This document shows, one piece after another, positions 25,887 to 35,127 of a stretch of 64,000 nucleotides of DNA. The notes under the pieces were generated by a model that ran no database searches, had not been told where the DNA came from, and saw only the letters and a program-made list of their open reading frames with translations. Both the position numbers and the translations under genes were made by a program. This DNA is from Lysobacter sp. BMK333-48F3 (GTDB taxonomy: Bacteria > Pseudomonadota > Gammaproteobacteria > Xanthomonadales > Xanthomonadaceae): the NCBI RefSeq assembly GCF_019733395.1, contig NZ_JAIHOO010000001.1:744001-808000 (forward strand), written 5' to 3'. Position 1 is the stretch's first letter, and the number at the start of each line of letters is the position of its first letter.

Positions 25887-28106
25887 ATGCCGACCAGTTC
25901 CGCCGCCCTCGACGTTCAACGGGACGGCAACGAAGAAATCGACCTGGCCGCCCTGCTCGGTACGCTGATCGACCACAAGTGGCTGATCGCCGGCGTGACC
26001 GCGGCCGGTTTCGCTCTCGGCACCGCTTACGCCCTGCTCGCGCCGCCGGTGTACCAGGCCAACGCGATGATCCAGGTCGAGCCGAACACGCCGACCCTGC
26101 CGGGTCTGGACGCGGTGTCCCAGGTGCTGACCGATTCGGCGCCGCAGGCGGTGACCGAAATCGCCCTGCTGACCTCGCGCACCGTGCTCAGCAAGGCGGT
26201 CGACGACCTGCGCCTGGACGTGCAGGTCGAACCCAGGCAGTTCCCGCTGATCGGCGGGGTGATCTCGCGCCGCTTCGAGCCGGCGACGCCCGGCGCGGTG
26301 GCCGAGCCCTGGTTCGGCCTGGACGGCTACGGCTGGGGCGGCGAGCACCTGGACGTATTCAAGCTGTCGGTGCCCGACGCGCTGGTCGGCACCGAGATGG
26401 AGCTGGTCGCCGACCAGGCCGGCGCCTACCGTCTCTACGACGAGGACGGCGGCCTGCTGCTCAACGGCAAGGTCGGCGAGGAAGCCAGCGGCCGCGGAGT
26501 CAAGCTGACGGTCAAGGCGCTGGCGGCCAATCCGGGCATGCGCTTCGAAGTGATCAAGCTGCAATCGCTGGCGATCATCACCTCGCTGCAGCGCAACCTG
26601 ACCGCGGGCGAAAAGGCCAAGGACTCCGGCATCATCCAGCTCAGCTACGAGCTGCCCGATCCGGTCAAGGCCACCGAGACCCTGGACGCGATCACCCGCC
26701 AGTACACCCGGCAGAACGTCGAGCGCAACTCGGCCGAAGCCGCCAACCGGCTGGTGTTCGTCAAGGAGCAGCTGCCCAACGTACGCCGCGAACTGGAAAA
26801 GTCCGAGCAGGCGCTCAACGCCTATCAGTCGCAGTCGCATTCGGTCGACATCAGCCTGGAAACCAAGTCCTACCTGGACCAGATCGTCTCGCTCGACACC
26901 AGCATCTCGCAGCTGAAGATGCAGCAGGCCGAAGTCAGCCGCCGCTACACCCCGGCGCACCCGGCCTACCGCGCGCTGATGGCGCAGCTGGGCGAGCTGG
27001 AAGGGCGCAAGAACGAGATGAGCAAGCGCATCGAAGGCTTGCCGGAAACCCAGCAGGAACTGTTGCGCCTGACCCGCGACGTGCAGGTCGGCACCCAGAC
27101 CTACACCAACCTGCTCAACCAGGCCCAGCAGCTCGACATCGCCCGCGCCGGCACGGTCGGCAACGCGCGCATCGTCGACCGCGCCGTGGTCGACGTCAGC
27201 CAGCCGGTCAAGCCCAAGCGGTTGATGATCGTGCTGATCGCCACCTTCCTCGGCGGCGCCCTGGCGATGGCCTGGATCCTGCTGCGGCAGTTGCTCAATC
27301 GCGGCATCGAGGACGCCAAGGAGATCGAACAGCTCGGCCTGCCGGTGTACGCGTCGATCCCGATGAGCTCCTATCAACGCGATCACGAAAGCGTCGACAA
27401 GAACTCGCGCACGCCGTCGAAGATGAGCCGCGCGCGGCTGCTGGCGGTGGACGCCCCGGGCGACCTGGCGATCGAGGCGATCCGCGCCCTGCGCACCGGC
27501 CTGCACTTCGCCCGCCTGGAAGCCAAGAACAACGTCCTGATGATCTGCGGCGCCAGCCCGAACGCCGGCAAGACCTTCGTCTCGACCAACCTGGCCTCGG
27601 TGATCGCCCAAGGCGGACAGCGCGTACTGCTGATCGACGCCGACCTGCGTCGCGGCACCCTGCACCGGGTGATGGGACTGAACGGACAGGAGGGACTGTC
27701 GGACCTGCTGACCGGGCGCATCGACTTCAACAAGGCGATGCACGCCTCGTCCGTCGAGGGCCTGCACTTCATCGCCCGCGGCCAGGTTCCGCCGAACCCG
27801 TCCGAGCTGCTGATGCATCCGAACTTCCCAGCGCTGCTGAACACCGTGTCGCAGCGCTACGACCTGGTGATCGTCGACACGCCGCCGATCCTGGCGGTGA
27901 CCGACGCGGCCATCGTCGGCCGCCACACCGGCACCAACCTGCTGGTCGCGCGCTTCGGCTTCAACACCGCCAAGGACATCGCGGTGGCCAAGCAGCGCTT
28001 CGAACAGAACGGCATCGAACTCAAAGGCTCGATCCTCAACGCGGTCGAACGCCGCCACGGCGCTTATCACGCTTACGGCTACGATTATTCTCCGATCGAA
28101 AAATGA
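25887..28106 (+). CDS. wzc: Wzc-type chain-length regulator and tyrosine autokinase
   Basis: 739 aa. Wzz domain with first membrane helix about residues 30-52, periplasmic coiled coils about 285-420, second helix about 447-467 after the PxxP-like VSQPVKPKR. Cytoplasmic BY-kinase: Walker A G555-ASPNAGKT, Walker A' LLIDADLRRG at 581-590, Walker B LVIVDTPP at 660-667. The tail has clustered tyrosines Y727, Y730, Y732 and Y734 (YHAYGYDYSPIEK), the autophosphorylation sites removed by Wzb. It controls polymer length and couples polymerisation to export through Wza. Confidence 0.94.
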   Translation: MPTSSAALDVQRDGNEEIDLAALLGTLIDHKWLIAGVTAAGFALGTAYALLAPPVYQANAMIQVEPNTPTLPGLDAVSQVLTDSAPQAVTEIALLTSRTVLSKAVDDLRLDVQVEPRQFPLIGGVISRRFEPATPGAVAEPWFGLDGYGWGGEHLDVFKLSVPDALVGTEMELVADQAGAYRLYDEDGGLLLNGKVGEEASGRGVKLTVKALAANPGMRFEVIKLQSLAIITSLQRNLTAGEKAKDSGIIQLSYELPDPVKATETLDAITRQYTRQNVERNSAEAANRLVFVKEQLPNVRRELEKSEQALNAYQSQSHSVDISLETKSYLDQIVSLDTSISQLKMQQAEVSRRYTPAHPAYRALMAQLGELEGRKNEMSKRIEGLPETQQELLRLTRDVQVGTQTYTNLLNQAQQLDIARAGTVGNARIVDRAVVDVSQPVKPKRLMIVLIATFLGGALAMAWILLRQLLNRGIEDAKEIEQLGLPVYASIPMSSYQRDHESVDKNSRTPSKMSRARLLAVDAPGDLAIEAIRALRTGLHFARLEAKNNVLMICGASPNAGKTFVSTNLASVIAQGGQRVLLIDADLRRGTLHRVMGLNGQEGLSDLLTGRIDFNKAMHASSVEGLHFIARGQVPPNPSELLMHPNFPALLNTVSQRYDLVIVDTPPILAVTDAAIVGRHTGTNLLVARFGFNTAKDIAVAKQRFEQNGIELKGSILNAVERRHGAYHAYGYDYSPIEK

Positions 28107-28952
28107 TCGACGACCATGGCGTTCGCGCGGACATCGCGCATGAACCCGTCGCCACCCACGAAGCGCACGCGCGAAGCGCCACGCCGGCTAGCGCATCGCC
28201 CACGCACGCTCACGCGGGTTCGCGAACCCGCTCGCAATTTGTCGCCTACCGATGAACGAAAGCAAAACGAAGAACGACTCCACGCGCATTTCGCGCGCCC
28301 ACGAAGTGAAGAAAAACCCCGCTAAAACTGGAGTTTTCGCAGATTCATTTGCGGATAACGAAATCGCATAAAGCGAATTACGCAGCGCACAAACGCGACG
28401 CGTCGGCGCGCGATCGCACATTGCCGCGTAATGTCGCCGTTATTCCGCGCCGCGCATCGCAGACGCGATTTGATCGAAGACCGCAAGCGCGATCCGGCGG
28501 ATGAATCGCAGCTGACACAAAGCAGATTCGCGCACGAATCGGCCCCGTCACCGCGACCGCACAACAAAAAGCCTTACGGTTTCACAGTATTGATCGCGCG
28601 ACGAATGGCAGTCTATTCGCACAAAACAGCAGTTCGTGCGCACTCGTAGGGGGAGCGCGACGCGGACGCAGACCGACGGGATGTCATAAAGATCGGGCAC
28701 AAAAGCAAGAGCGGAACGTTGTACGTAGCGCATCGAACCCACGGCGGACGGACGCGCCACTTCAATCCACCCCTACCACCACAGCGACAACAACCCAGCA
28801 TCACTTCGCCCGACGCGGCCTCGCCGCTGCGTCTGGCTGCGGCACCACTACGACTCTTAGAAAATTCAGAACACATCGATGGATGATCGACCGCGGGGGG
28901 GCGGCGATCGTTGGCTTTGTCTAACGAAGACTTATTCCCCGGACCTTACGTC
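28107..28952. other. 846-bp low-GC gap between wzc and wecAB, no gene seen
   Basis: GC falls to 47% in 28561-28620 against 72% in 36001-36060. No frame shows a ribosome site with a recognisable product. A short inverted repeat AAAACT-GG-AGTTTT at 28324-28337 lies after wzc. The base composition suggests a regulatory or long leader region, or recently acquired DNA. Reported as holding nothing assignable. Confidence 0.5.
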
Positions 28953-31316
28953 ATGCTGGACACCAAGATCGCGATCGCATGCGCCCTGGCGCTGTGCATC
29001 ACAGGCATCGCCATCTACGCGATGCGCCCCCTGGCCAAGTCGTTCGGCCTGGTCGACCGCCCTGGCCAACGCAAGCGGCACCAAGGCGACATCCCGCTGA
29101 TCGGCGGGCTGGCGATTTTCGCCGGCCTGTTGTGCGGGGCCGCCTTGCTCGGCCTGGCCGACCGCTTCACCCTGTCGCTGCTCGGCAGCACCGCGCTGAT
29201 CGTCATCGTCGGCGCGATCGACGACTCCAAGGACCTCAGCGTGCGCGCGCGCCTGTTGGTGCAGAGCGGCGCCTGCGTGCTGATGATGATCGGCAGCGGC
29301 CTGTACCTGAACGACCTGGGCAACCTGTTCGGCCGCGGCCCGGTCTCGCTGGGCCTGCTCGGCGTGCCGTTGACGGTGATCGGCGTGGTCGGCCTGATCA
29401 ACGCCTTCAACATGCTCGACGGCATCGACGGGCTCGCCGGCAGCCTGACCCTGACCTCGATCGTCGCGATCATGCTGTTCGCCGACGGCATCGCGCCCTC
29501 GTCGATTTCGCTGCCGCTGCTGCCGGTGCTGTTCGCGGCGATCGTGCCCTACCTGTTCGCCAACCTCGGCCTGTGGCGCGGGCACAAGATCTTCATGGGC
29601 GACGCCGGCAGCATGGCGATCGGCTACCTGCTGGCCTGGAGCCTGGTGTATCTGAGCCAGCGCGGCGGCGCGCGGCTGGACGCAGCCGACGCACTGTGGT
29701 GCGTGGCGCTGCCGGTGCTGGACACCCTGGCGGTGATGTACCGGCGCATGCGCAAGGGCCTGTCGCCGTTCAAGCCGGACCGCCAGCACCTGCACTACAT
29801 GCTGCTCGACAGCGGCTGCTCGCCGCGCACCGCGCTGGCGATCCTGGTCGTGACCGCGACCGCTCTGGCGGCGGTCGGCTATTCGTTGCGCAACCTGCCG
29901 CTGGGCGTGGACCTGGCGATCTTCGCCGCGCTGCTGATCGCCTATACCGTCGGCCTGACCCACGGCTGGAAGTTCGAGCCGCGCCTGCCGAACTGGCGCC
30001 CGGAGAACGACACGATGGAGCTGGAAGCCGCGCACGCGCCGGGCCTGAGCCTGCCCGACGCCGCCGCCCTGCCCGCGCACGCGCGCACCGGCCTGGCCGA
30101 GGACGCCTCGGCGGTGACCAAGCTGCCGGCCGCGATGCCGGCCGCCGCCGCGGTCGCCGCGCCGCGCAAGATCAAGACCCTGTGCGTGTTCGGCACCCGT
30201 CCGGAAGCGATCAAGATGGCGCCGCTGGCGCTGATGCTGAACGCCGATCCGCGCTTCGAAGCGCGGGTGTGCGTGACCGGCCAGCACCGGCAGATGCTCG
30301 ACCAGGTGCTGAGCCTGTTCGACATCCGGCCCGATTACGACCTGGCGATCATGAAGCCGGGCCAGGACCTGACCGACATCACCACCGCGATCCTGACCGG
30401 CATGAAGAAGGTGCTGGCCGAGCTGAAGCCGGACGTAGTGCTGGTGCACGGCGACACTTCCACCACCATGGCGACCACCCTGGCGGCCTACTACCAGCAG
30501 GTGCCGGTGGCCCACGTCGAGGCCGGCCTGCGCACCGGCAACCTGTACTCGCCGTGGCCGGAAGAAGCCAACCGTAAGCTCACCGGCGCGCTCGCGGCGA
30601 TGCACTTCGCCCCGACCGACCTGTCGATGCAGAACCTGCGCGCCGAAGGCATCGCCGCCGACCGCATCTCGATCACCGGCAACACCGTGATCGACGCGCT
30701 GAAGGAAGTCGTTCACCGGATCGAGCGCACCGACTCGCTGCGCGAGCAGCTGTCGCAGCAGTTCGGCTTCCTCGACCCGAAGCGGCGCATGATCCTGGTC
30801 ACCGGCCATCGCCGCGAAAGCTTCGGCGGCGGTTTCGAGCGGATCTGCCACGCCCTGCGCGACATCGCCCTGCGCCACCCGGACGTGGACATCGTCTACC
30901 CGGTGCACCTCAACCCGCAGGTGCGCGAGCCGGTCAACCGCCTGCTGCGCGACATCAAGCAGATCCACCTGATCGAGCCGCTGGATTACCTGCCGTTCGT
31001 GTACCTGATGAACGCCGCCCACATCATCCTCACCGACTCCGGCGGCATCCAGGAAGAAGCCCCCTCGCTGGGCAAGCCGGTGCTGGTGATGCGCGACACC
31101 ACCGAGCGCCCGGAAGCGGTCGCCGCCGGCACGGTCAAGCTGGTCGGCACCGACCGCCAACTGATCGCCGACGGCGTCAGCGCCCTGCTCAGCGACCGCT
31201 CGGCCTACGAGGCGATGAGCTTCGCCCACAACCCCTACGGCGACGGCAAGGCCTGCGAACGCATCGTCGAAGCGCTGGCCACGATCAAGGTCGAGGTCTC
31301 GCAGTTGGCCGCCTGA
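28953..31316 (+). CDS. Fused WecA-like sugar-1-phosphate transferase and WecB UDP-GlcNAc 2-epimerase
   Basis: 787 aa from ATG 28953; a TTG at 28911 would add 14 residues. Residues 1-355 are a polytopic MraY/WecA domain: [60 protein letters not shown] Pro/Ala-rich linker of about 50 residues follows. Residues 405-787 are a complete WecB epimerase: [13 protein letters not shown] (413 on), [62 protein letters not shown]. One half starts lipid-linked glycan synthesis; the other makes UDP-ManNAc for WecC. These are separate proteins in Escherichia coli. No stop separates the halves. Confidence 0.88.
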   Translation: MLDTKIAIACALALCITGIAIYAMRPLAKSFGLVDRPGQRKRHQGDIPLIGGLAIFAGLLCGAALLGLADRFTLSLLGSTALIVIVGAIDDSKDLSVRARLLVQSGACVLMMIGSGLYLNDLGNLFGRGPVSLGLLGVPLTVIGVVGLINAFNMLDGIDGLAGSLTLTSIVAIMLFADGIAPSSISLPLLPVLFAAIVPYLFANLGLWRGHKIFMGDAGSMAIGYLLAWSLVYLSQRGGARLDAADALWCVALPVLDTLAVMYRRMRKGLSPFKPDRQHLHYMLLDSGCSPRTALAILVVTATALAAVGYSLRNLPLGVDLAIFAALLIAYTVGLTHGWKFEPRLPNWRPENDTMELEAAHAPGLSLPDAAALPAHARTGLAEDASAVTKLPAAMPAAAAVAAPRKIKTLCVFGTRPEAIKMAPLALMLNADPRFEARVCVTGQHRQMLDQVLSLFDIRPDYDLAIMKPGQDLTDITTAILTGMKKVLAELKPDVVLVHGDTSTTMATTLAAYYQQVPVAHVEAGLRTGNLYSPWPEEANRKLTGALAAMHFAPTDLSMQNLRAEGIAADRISITGNTVIDALKEVVHRIERTDSLREQLSQQFGFLDPKRRMILVTGHRRESFGGGFERICHALRDIALRHPDVDIVYPVHLNPQVREPVNRLLRDIKQIHLIEPLDYLPFVYLMNAAHIILTDSGGIQEEAPSLGKPVLVMRDTTERPEAVAAGTVKLVGTDRQLIADGVSALLSDRSAYEAMSFAHNPYGDGKACERIVEALATIKVEVSQLAA

Positions 31317-31319
31317 TCC

Positions 31320-31396
31320 GCGCCCCATCCATCGGGCGCGGGCCGTTCCGGCGCGCGCGACGCACAGGCGGCGAGATCCCTCGCCGCCTTGTGCGT
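31320..31396. other. Two successive hairpins between wecAB and wecC
   Basis: Hairpin A at 31320-31339: GCGCCC, 8-base loop, GGGCGC. Hairpin B at 31360-31396: ACGCACA-GGCGGCGAG pairs with CTCGCCGCC-T-TGTGCGT around loop ATCC, 16 pairs with one bulge. There is no U-tract, so an mRNA-stabilising, attenuating or processing element is as likely as a terminator. Confidence 0.55.
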
Positions 31397-31459
31397 TGAA
31401 CGAACCGGCCGCCCGCGCCGCCGCATCCCCCCGCTCCACGGGAGCACCTCGGAGTCCTT

Positions 31460-32719
31460 ATGCAATTCGAAACCGTTTCGGTCATCGGCCTGGGTTACAT
31501 CGGCCTGCCCACCGCCGCCGCGTTCTGCGCCGCCGGCAAGCGCGTGATCGGCGTCGACGTCAACCGTCGCGCGGTCGAGACCATCAACCGCGGCGAGATC
31601 CACATCTTCGAGCCCGAGCTCGACGTCGCCGTGTACGCCGCGGTCAACAAGGGCCTGCTGCGCGCCACCGACACGCCGCAGGCCGCCGACGCGTTCCTGA
31701 TCGCGGTACCGACCCCGTTCAAGGGCGACCACCAGCCCGACCTGAGCTACATCGAGGCCGCCGCCAAGGCGCTGGCGCCGGTGCTGGCCAAGGGCAACCT
31801 GATCGTGCTCGAGTCGACCTCCCCGGTCGGCGCCACCGAGCAGTTGGCCGCATGGCTGGCCGCCGCGCGTCCAGACCTGAGCTTCCCGCAGCAGGCCGGC
31901 GCCCAGGCCGACGTCAACGTCGCCTACTGCCCGGAGCGCGTGCTGCCGGGCCACGTGATGCGCGAGCTGATCGAGAACGACCGCATCATCGGCGGCATGA
32001 CCCCGCGCTGCGCCGAACGCGCCTGCGAGCTGTACCGGGCCTTCGTCCGCGGCGAGTGCATCGTCACCGACGCGCGCACCGCCGAGATGTGCAAGCTGAC
32101 CGAGAACGCGTTCCGCGACGTCAACATCGCCTTCGCCAACGAGCTGTCGATCATCTCCGACAAGTTCGGGATCAACGTCTGGGAACTGGTGCGCCTGGCC
32201 AACCGCCATCCGCGCGTCAACATCCTCCAGCCCGGCCCGGGCGTCGGCGGCCACTGCATCGCGGTCGACCCGTGGTTCATCGTCGACAGCGCGCCGGAAG
32301 AAGCGCGCCTGATCCGCACCGCGCGCGAGGTCAACAACAGCAAGCCGCACTGGGTGATGGACAAGGTCGACGCCGCCATCGCCGAGGCCAAGGCCGCCGG
32401 CAAGGAAGACAAGAACCTGACCATCGCGGTGTTCGGCCTGTCGTTCAAGCCCGACATCGACGACCTGCGCGAAAGCCCGGCGCTGGACATCGCGATCGAG
32501 CTGGCCCAGCGCCATCCGGGCAAGGTGCTGGCGGTCGAGCCGCACATCGACGCCCTGCCGGAGAAGCTCAAGTCCTCGCCGAACGTGATCCTGGTGGACT
32601 TCCCGACCGCCAGCGCCCAGGCCGACATCGGCCTGCTGCTGGTCGACCACAAGCCGTTCAAGGAGCAGGCGGCGCCGACCCATCTGCGCCTGGTCGACAC
32701 CAAGGGCATCTGGACCTGA
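31460..32719 (+). CDS. wecC: UDP-N-acetyl-D-mannosamine dehydrogenase (WecC)
   Basis: 419 aa, family length. N-terminal Rossmann motif VIGLGYIGLPTAAAFC, the middle domain (RTAEMCKLTENAFRDVNIAF), and the catalytic cysteine C266 in GPGVGGHCIAVDPWF, then a C-terminal UDP-binding domain (VFGLSFKPDIDDLRESPALD). It oxidises UDP-ManNAc, made by the WecB half of the preceding gene, to UDP-ManNAcA in two NAD-dependent steps. Ribosome site CGGAG before ATG 31460. Confidence 0.94.
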   Translation: MQFETVSVIGLGYIGLPTAAAFCAAGKRVIGVDVNRRAVETINRGEIHIFEPELDVAVYAAVNKGLLRATDTPQAADAFLIAVPTPFKGDHQPDLSYIEAAAKALAPVLAKGNLIVLESTSPVGATEQLAAWLAAARPDLSFPQQAGAQADVNVAYCPERVLPGHVMRELIENDRIIGGMTPRCAERACELYRAFVRGECIVTDARTAEMCKLTENAFRDVNIAFANELSIISDKFGINVWELVRLANRHPRVNILQPGPGVGGHCIAVDPWFIVDSAPEEARLIRTAREVNNSKPHWVMDKVDAAIAEAKAAGKEDKNLTIAVFGLSFKPDIDDLRESPALDIAIELAQRHPGKVLAVEPHIDALPEKLKSSPNVILVDFPTASAQADIGLLLVDHKPFKEQAAPTHLRLVDTKGIWT

Positions 32720-32759
32720 GCCCGGCGCCGGCCGCCCGCACCGACATGACCGAAGTCCG

Positions 32760-34052
32760 ATGATCCGCAGACTGATCACCACCGCCAGCCTCTCGGCGAT
32801 CAGCGCCATGGCCTCGCGCGGCGCGATCTTCGCCGGCGTGCTGCTGATCGCCTACTTCCTGGGGCCGGAGGCCTTCGGTCAGTTCACCCTGATCCAGACC
32901 ACCGCGCTGCTGTTCACCACCTTCTGCGCCCTCAGCCTGGGCCAGATGGCGACCAAGATCGTCGCCGAGGCGGTGGACGGCCCGCGCGAGCGGCTGCAGG
33001 TGGCGTTGTCGGTGTCGTACGGCTCGGCGCTGCTGATCGCGCTCGGCTTCGCGGTGCTGATCGTGGCCCTGTCGCCGCTGCTATCGCGCCAGGTCGGCCA
33101 CACCGCGGCGCTGACCCCGGTCTACGCCAGCGCCAGCATCCTGGTCCTGGCCGGCTTCGTCACCGCGATCCAGAACGGCGTCGCCCTGGCCCTGCACCGG
33201 GTCAAGGAGCAGGCCTACGCCAACATCGCCAGTGCCCCGATCGCGTTCGCGATCATGGTGCTGGCGGCGATGCGCCACGACCTGCACTGGGCGGTGTACG
33301 GCTACATCGCCTCGCAGGCGGTGATCGCGATCGGCCAGGAACGCAGCCTGCGCCGCTATCGCCGCGAGCACGGCCTGCGTCTGTCCTGGCGCGCGACCCG
33401 GCGCGAGGACTGGGCGGTGCTGTGGAAGCTCGGCCTGCCTTCGTCGCTGGCCGGCCTGCTGACCGTGCCGGCGATGTGGATCGTGATGGTGATGCTGTCG
33501 CACACCGCCGACGGCGCGGTCGACCTGGGCAACTTCGCCCTCGGCAACCAGGCCCGCTCGATCCTGCTGTTCGGCATCGGCGTGGTCGCCAACGCGGCCC
33601 TGCCGATGCTGTCGGCGGCGCTGGCGCGCGGCGACCGCGACAGCGCTTCGACCGTGCTGCGCCATTCGATGCTGCTGCTGATCGCGGTCACCGGCGGCAT
33701 CGCCCTGTTCGCCGGTTTCGCCGCGCCGCCGCTGATCCATGCCTTCGCTCCGGACTACGCCGGCTCGACCCAGCCGCTGCAGTGGCTGCTGGCCTCGGTG
33801 GTGGCGACCGCGCCGACCACGATCCTGATGCGCAAGGCCACCGCCGACGGCCGCCCGGGCATCCTGTTGGCCGGCAACGCGGTGTTCTGCATCGTCCTGC
33901 TGGCCGCCGCCGCGGTCGCCCTGCGCCTGCACGGCGGCGCGACCGGCCTGGCCCAGGCCTATTTCGTCGCATCGATCCTGCAATTGCTGACCTTCGCTTT
34001 GTTCAACCGCAACGAGCTGCGCTTCAAAGCGGTGGCCCGGAGTAATCCATGA
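32760..34052 (+). CDS. wzx: Polysaccharide flippase (Wzx-like, MATE/MOP superfamily)
   Basis: 430 aa with about 12 membrane helices along the whole length; the start ISAMASRGAIFAGVLLIAYF and the amphipathic helix before PSSLAGLLTVPAMWIVMVML are typical of the polysaccharide branch of the MOP superfamily. It should flip the undecaprenyl-linked repeat unit to the periplasmic face. Its stop overlaps the start of the next gene (ATGA at 34049). Confidence 0.88.
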   Translation: MIRRLITTASLSAISAMASRGAIFAGVLLIAYFLGPEAFGQFTLIQTTALLFTTFCALSLGQMATKIVAEAVDGPRERLQVALSVSYGSALLIALGFAVLIVALSPLLSRQVGHTAALTPVYASASILVLAGFVTAIQNGVALALHRVKEQAYANIASAPIAFAIMVLAAMRHDLHWAVYGYIASQAVIAIGQERSLRRYRREHGLRLSWRATRREDWAVLWKLGLPSSLAGLLTVPAMWIVMVMLSHTADGAVDLGNFALGNQARSILLFGIGVVANAALPMLSAALARGDRDSASTVLRHSMLLLIAVTGGIALFAGFAAPPLIHAFAPDYAGSTQPLQWLLASVVATAPTTILMRKATADGRPGILLAGNAVFCIVLLAAAAVALRLHGGATGLAQAYFVASILQLLTFALFNRNELRFKAVARSNP

Positions 34053-34570
34053 GAGTCGTACGTCTGCTGAAGAAGTCCGTGATCCTCGGCGCGATCCGGG
34101 TCGGCTGGCTGATCAAGCCGGGCCTGGTCACGCGCATGTTCACCTGGTACCTGAAGTCGGAGGGCGCGCAGATCGACGGCATGCCCAACTATCTGTCGGC
34201 CAAGATCTGGTTCGACGGCACCGATTACTCGCTGATCCGGCTCGGCGAGGGCTGCACCATCTCCAGCAACGTGCGCATCCTGACCCACGACGCGGCGATC
34301 AACACCGCGGCCAAGGAGCTCGGGCTGCGCTTCGAACGCCCCGAGATCCGGGTCAAGCCGGTCTCGATCGGCCGCTACAGCTTCGTCGGCACCGGTTCGA
34401 TCATCATGCCCGGCGCCGACATCGGCCCGGGCTGCATCATCGGTGCCGGCAGCGTGGTGCGCGGCAAGATCCCGCCGCTGAGCATCGTGGTCGGCAGCCC
34501 CGGCCAGATCGTCGGCTCGGTGACCGAGTACGTGGCCAAGCTCTACCCCGACCAGGTCCGGGCCGGCTGA
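34049..34570 (+). CDS. Hexapeptide-repeat acetyltransferase
   Basis: 173 aa. Left-handed beta-helix repeats are visible (IRLGEGCTISSNVRILTHDA; VSIGRYSFVGTGSIIMPGAD followed by IGPGCIIGAGSVVRG), with the catalytic histidine in THDA. The N-terminus is hydrophobic and basic, perhaps membrane-associated. It probably O- or N-acetylates a sugar of the repeat unit. A second, distinct hexapeptide enzyme follows 7 bp later, implying two modified positions. Confidence 0.88.
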   Translation: MRVVRLLKKSVILGAIRVGWLIKPGLVTRMFTWYLKSEGAQIDGMPNYLSAKIWFDGTDYSLIRLGEGCTISSNVRILTHDAAINTAAKELGLRFERPEIRVKPVSIGRYSFVGTGSIIMPGADIGPGCIIGAGSVVRGKIPPLSIVVGSPGQIVGSVTEYVAKLYPDQVRAG

Positions 34571-34577
34571 GGCGCGC

Positions 34578-35111
34578 ATGTCGTCCCTGTCCAAGACCGC
34601 CTACGTGATCGCCCGCACCCTGTCGGCCTTCGGCCTGCCGGGGCTGCGCGGACTGCGCACGCGCATCTACGCCTGGCATTTCCGCGCCACCGGGATGAGC
34701 GTGTCCGACCGGGTGATGGTGGTCGCCGCGCACCGCAGCGACAGCGCCTCGATCGCCTTCGGCCACGGCGTCGAGCTCGGCGCCGACAGCTACATCGACT
34801 ACTCCGGCGGAGTGCGCCTCGGCGACCACGTCGCGGTGTCGGAGGGCGCCAAGGTCTTCACCCACAACCACGTGGTGCGGCGCGGCCACGCCAACTGGCA
34901 CCGCAACCCGATCGAATTCTCGTCGCTGCAGATCGAGGATTACGCCTGGATCGGCGCCGGCGCGACCGTGCTGCCGCGGGTGCGCCGGATCGGCCGCGGC
35001 GCGATCGTCGGCGCCGGCGCGGTGCTGGCCGAGGACGTGCCGGATTTCGCCGTCTACGCCGGCAACCCCGCGCGCGAGATCTTCCGCCGCGACATCACCG
35101 AGCAGGACTGA
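34578..35111 (+). CDS. Hexapeptide-repeat acyltransferase (second)
   Basis: 177 aa. Beta-helix hexapeptide runs: IAFGHGVELGADSYIDYSGG, RLGDHVAVSEGAKVFTHNHV (catalytic His in THNH) and IGAGATVLPRVRRIGRGAIV, ending in the typical DFAVYAGNPAREI. The first 50 residues are helical and basic. It shares architecture but little sequence with the preceding enzyme, so it is unlikely to be a recent duplicate. Sugar acetylation of the polymer is inferred from the locus. Confidence 0.87.
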   Translation: MSSLSKTAYVIARTLSAFGLPGLRGLRTRIYAWHFRATGMSVSDRVMVVAAHRSDSASIAFGHGVELGADSYIDYSGGVRLGDHVAVSEGAKVFTHNHVVRRGHANWHRNPIEFSSLQIEDYAWIGAGATVLPRVRRIGRGAIVGAGAVLAEDVPDFAVYAGNPAREIFRRDITEQD

Positions 35112-35127
35112 GGGAGGCCGGACCGGT

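Noticed and set aside
28324..28337. AAAACT-GG-AGTTTT as an intrinsic terminator after wzc
   Set aside because: Only a 6-bp AT-rich stem with a 2-base loop and no T-run; too weak to call, and over 200 bp past the stop.
28932..31439. Long open frame of over 800 codons antisense to wecAB
   Set aside because: It is the mirror of a strongly supported gene in high-GC DNA, Gln/Ala/Arg/Gly-rich with no family features. Similar antisense frames cover wzc, the two-domain oxidoreductase, hmp and others.
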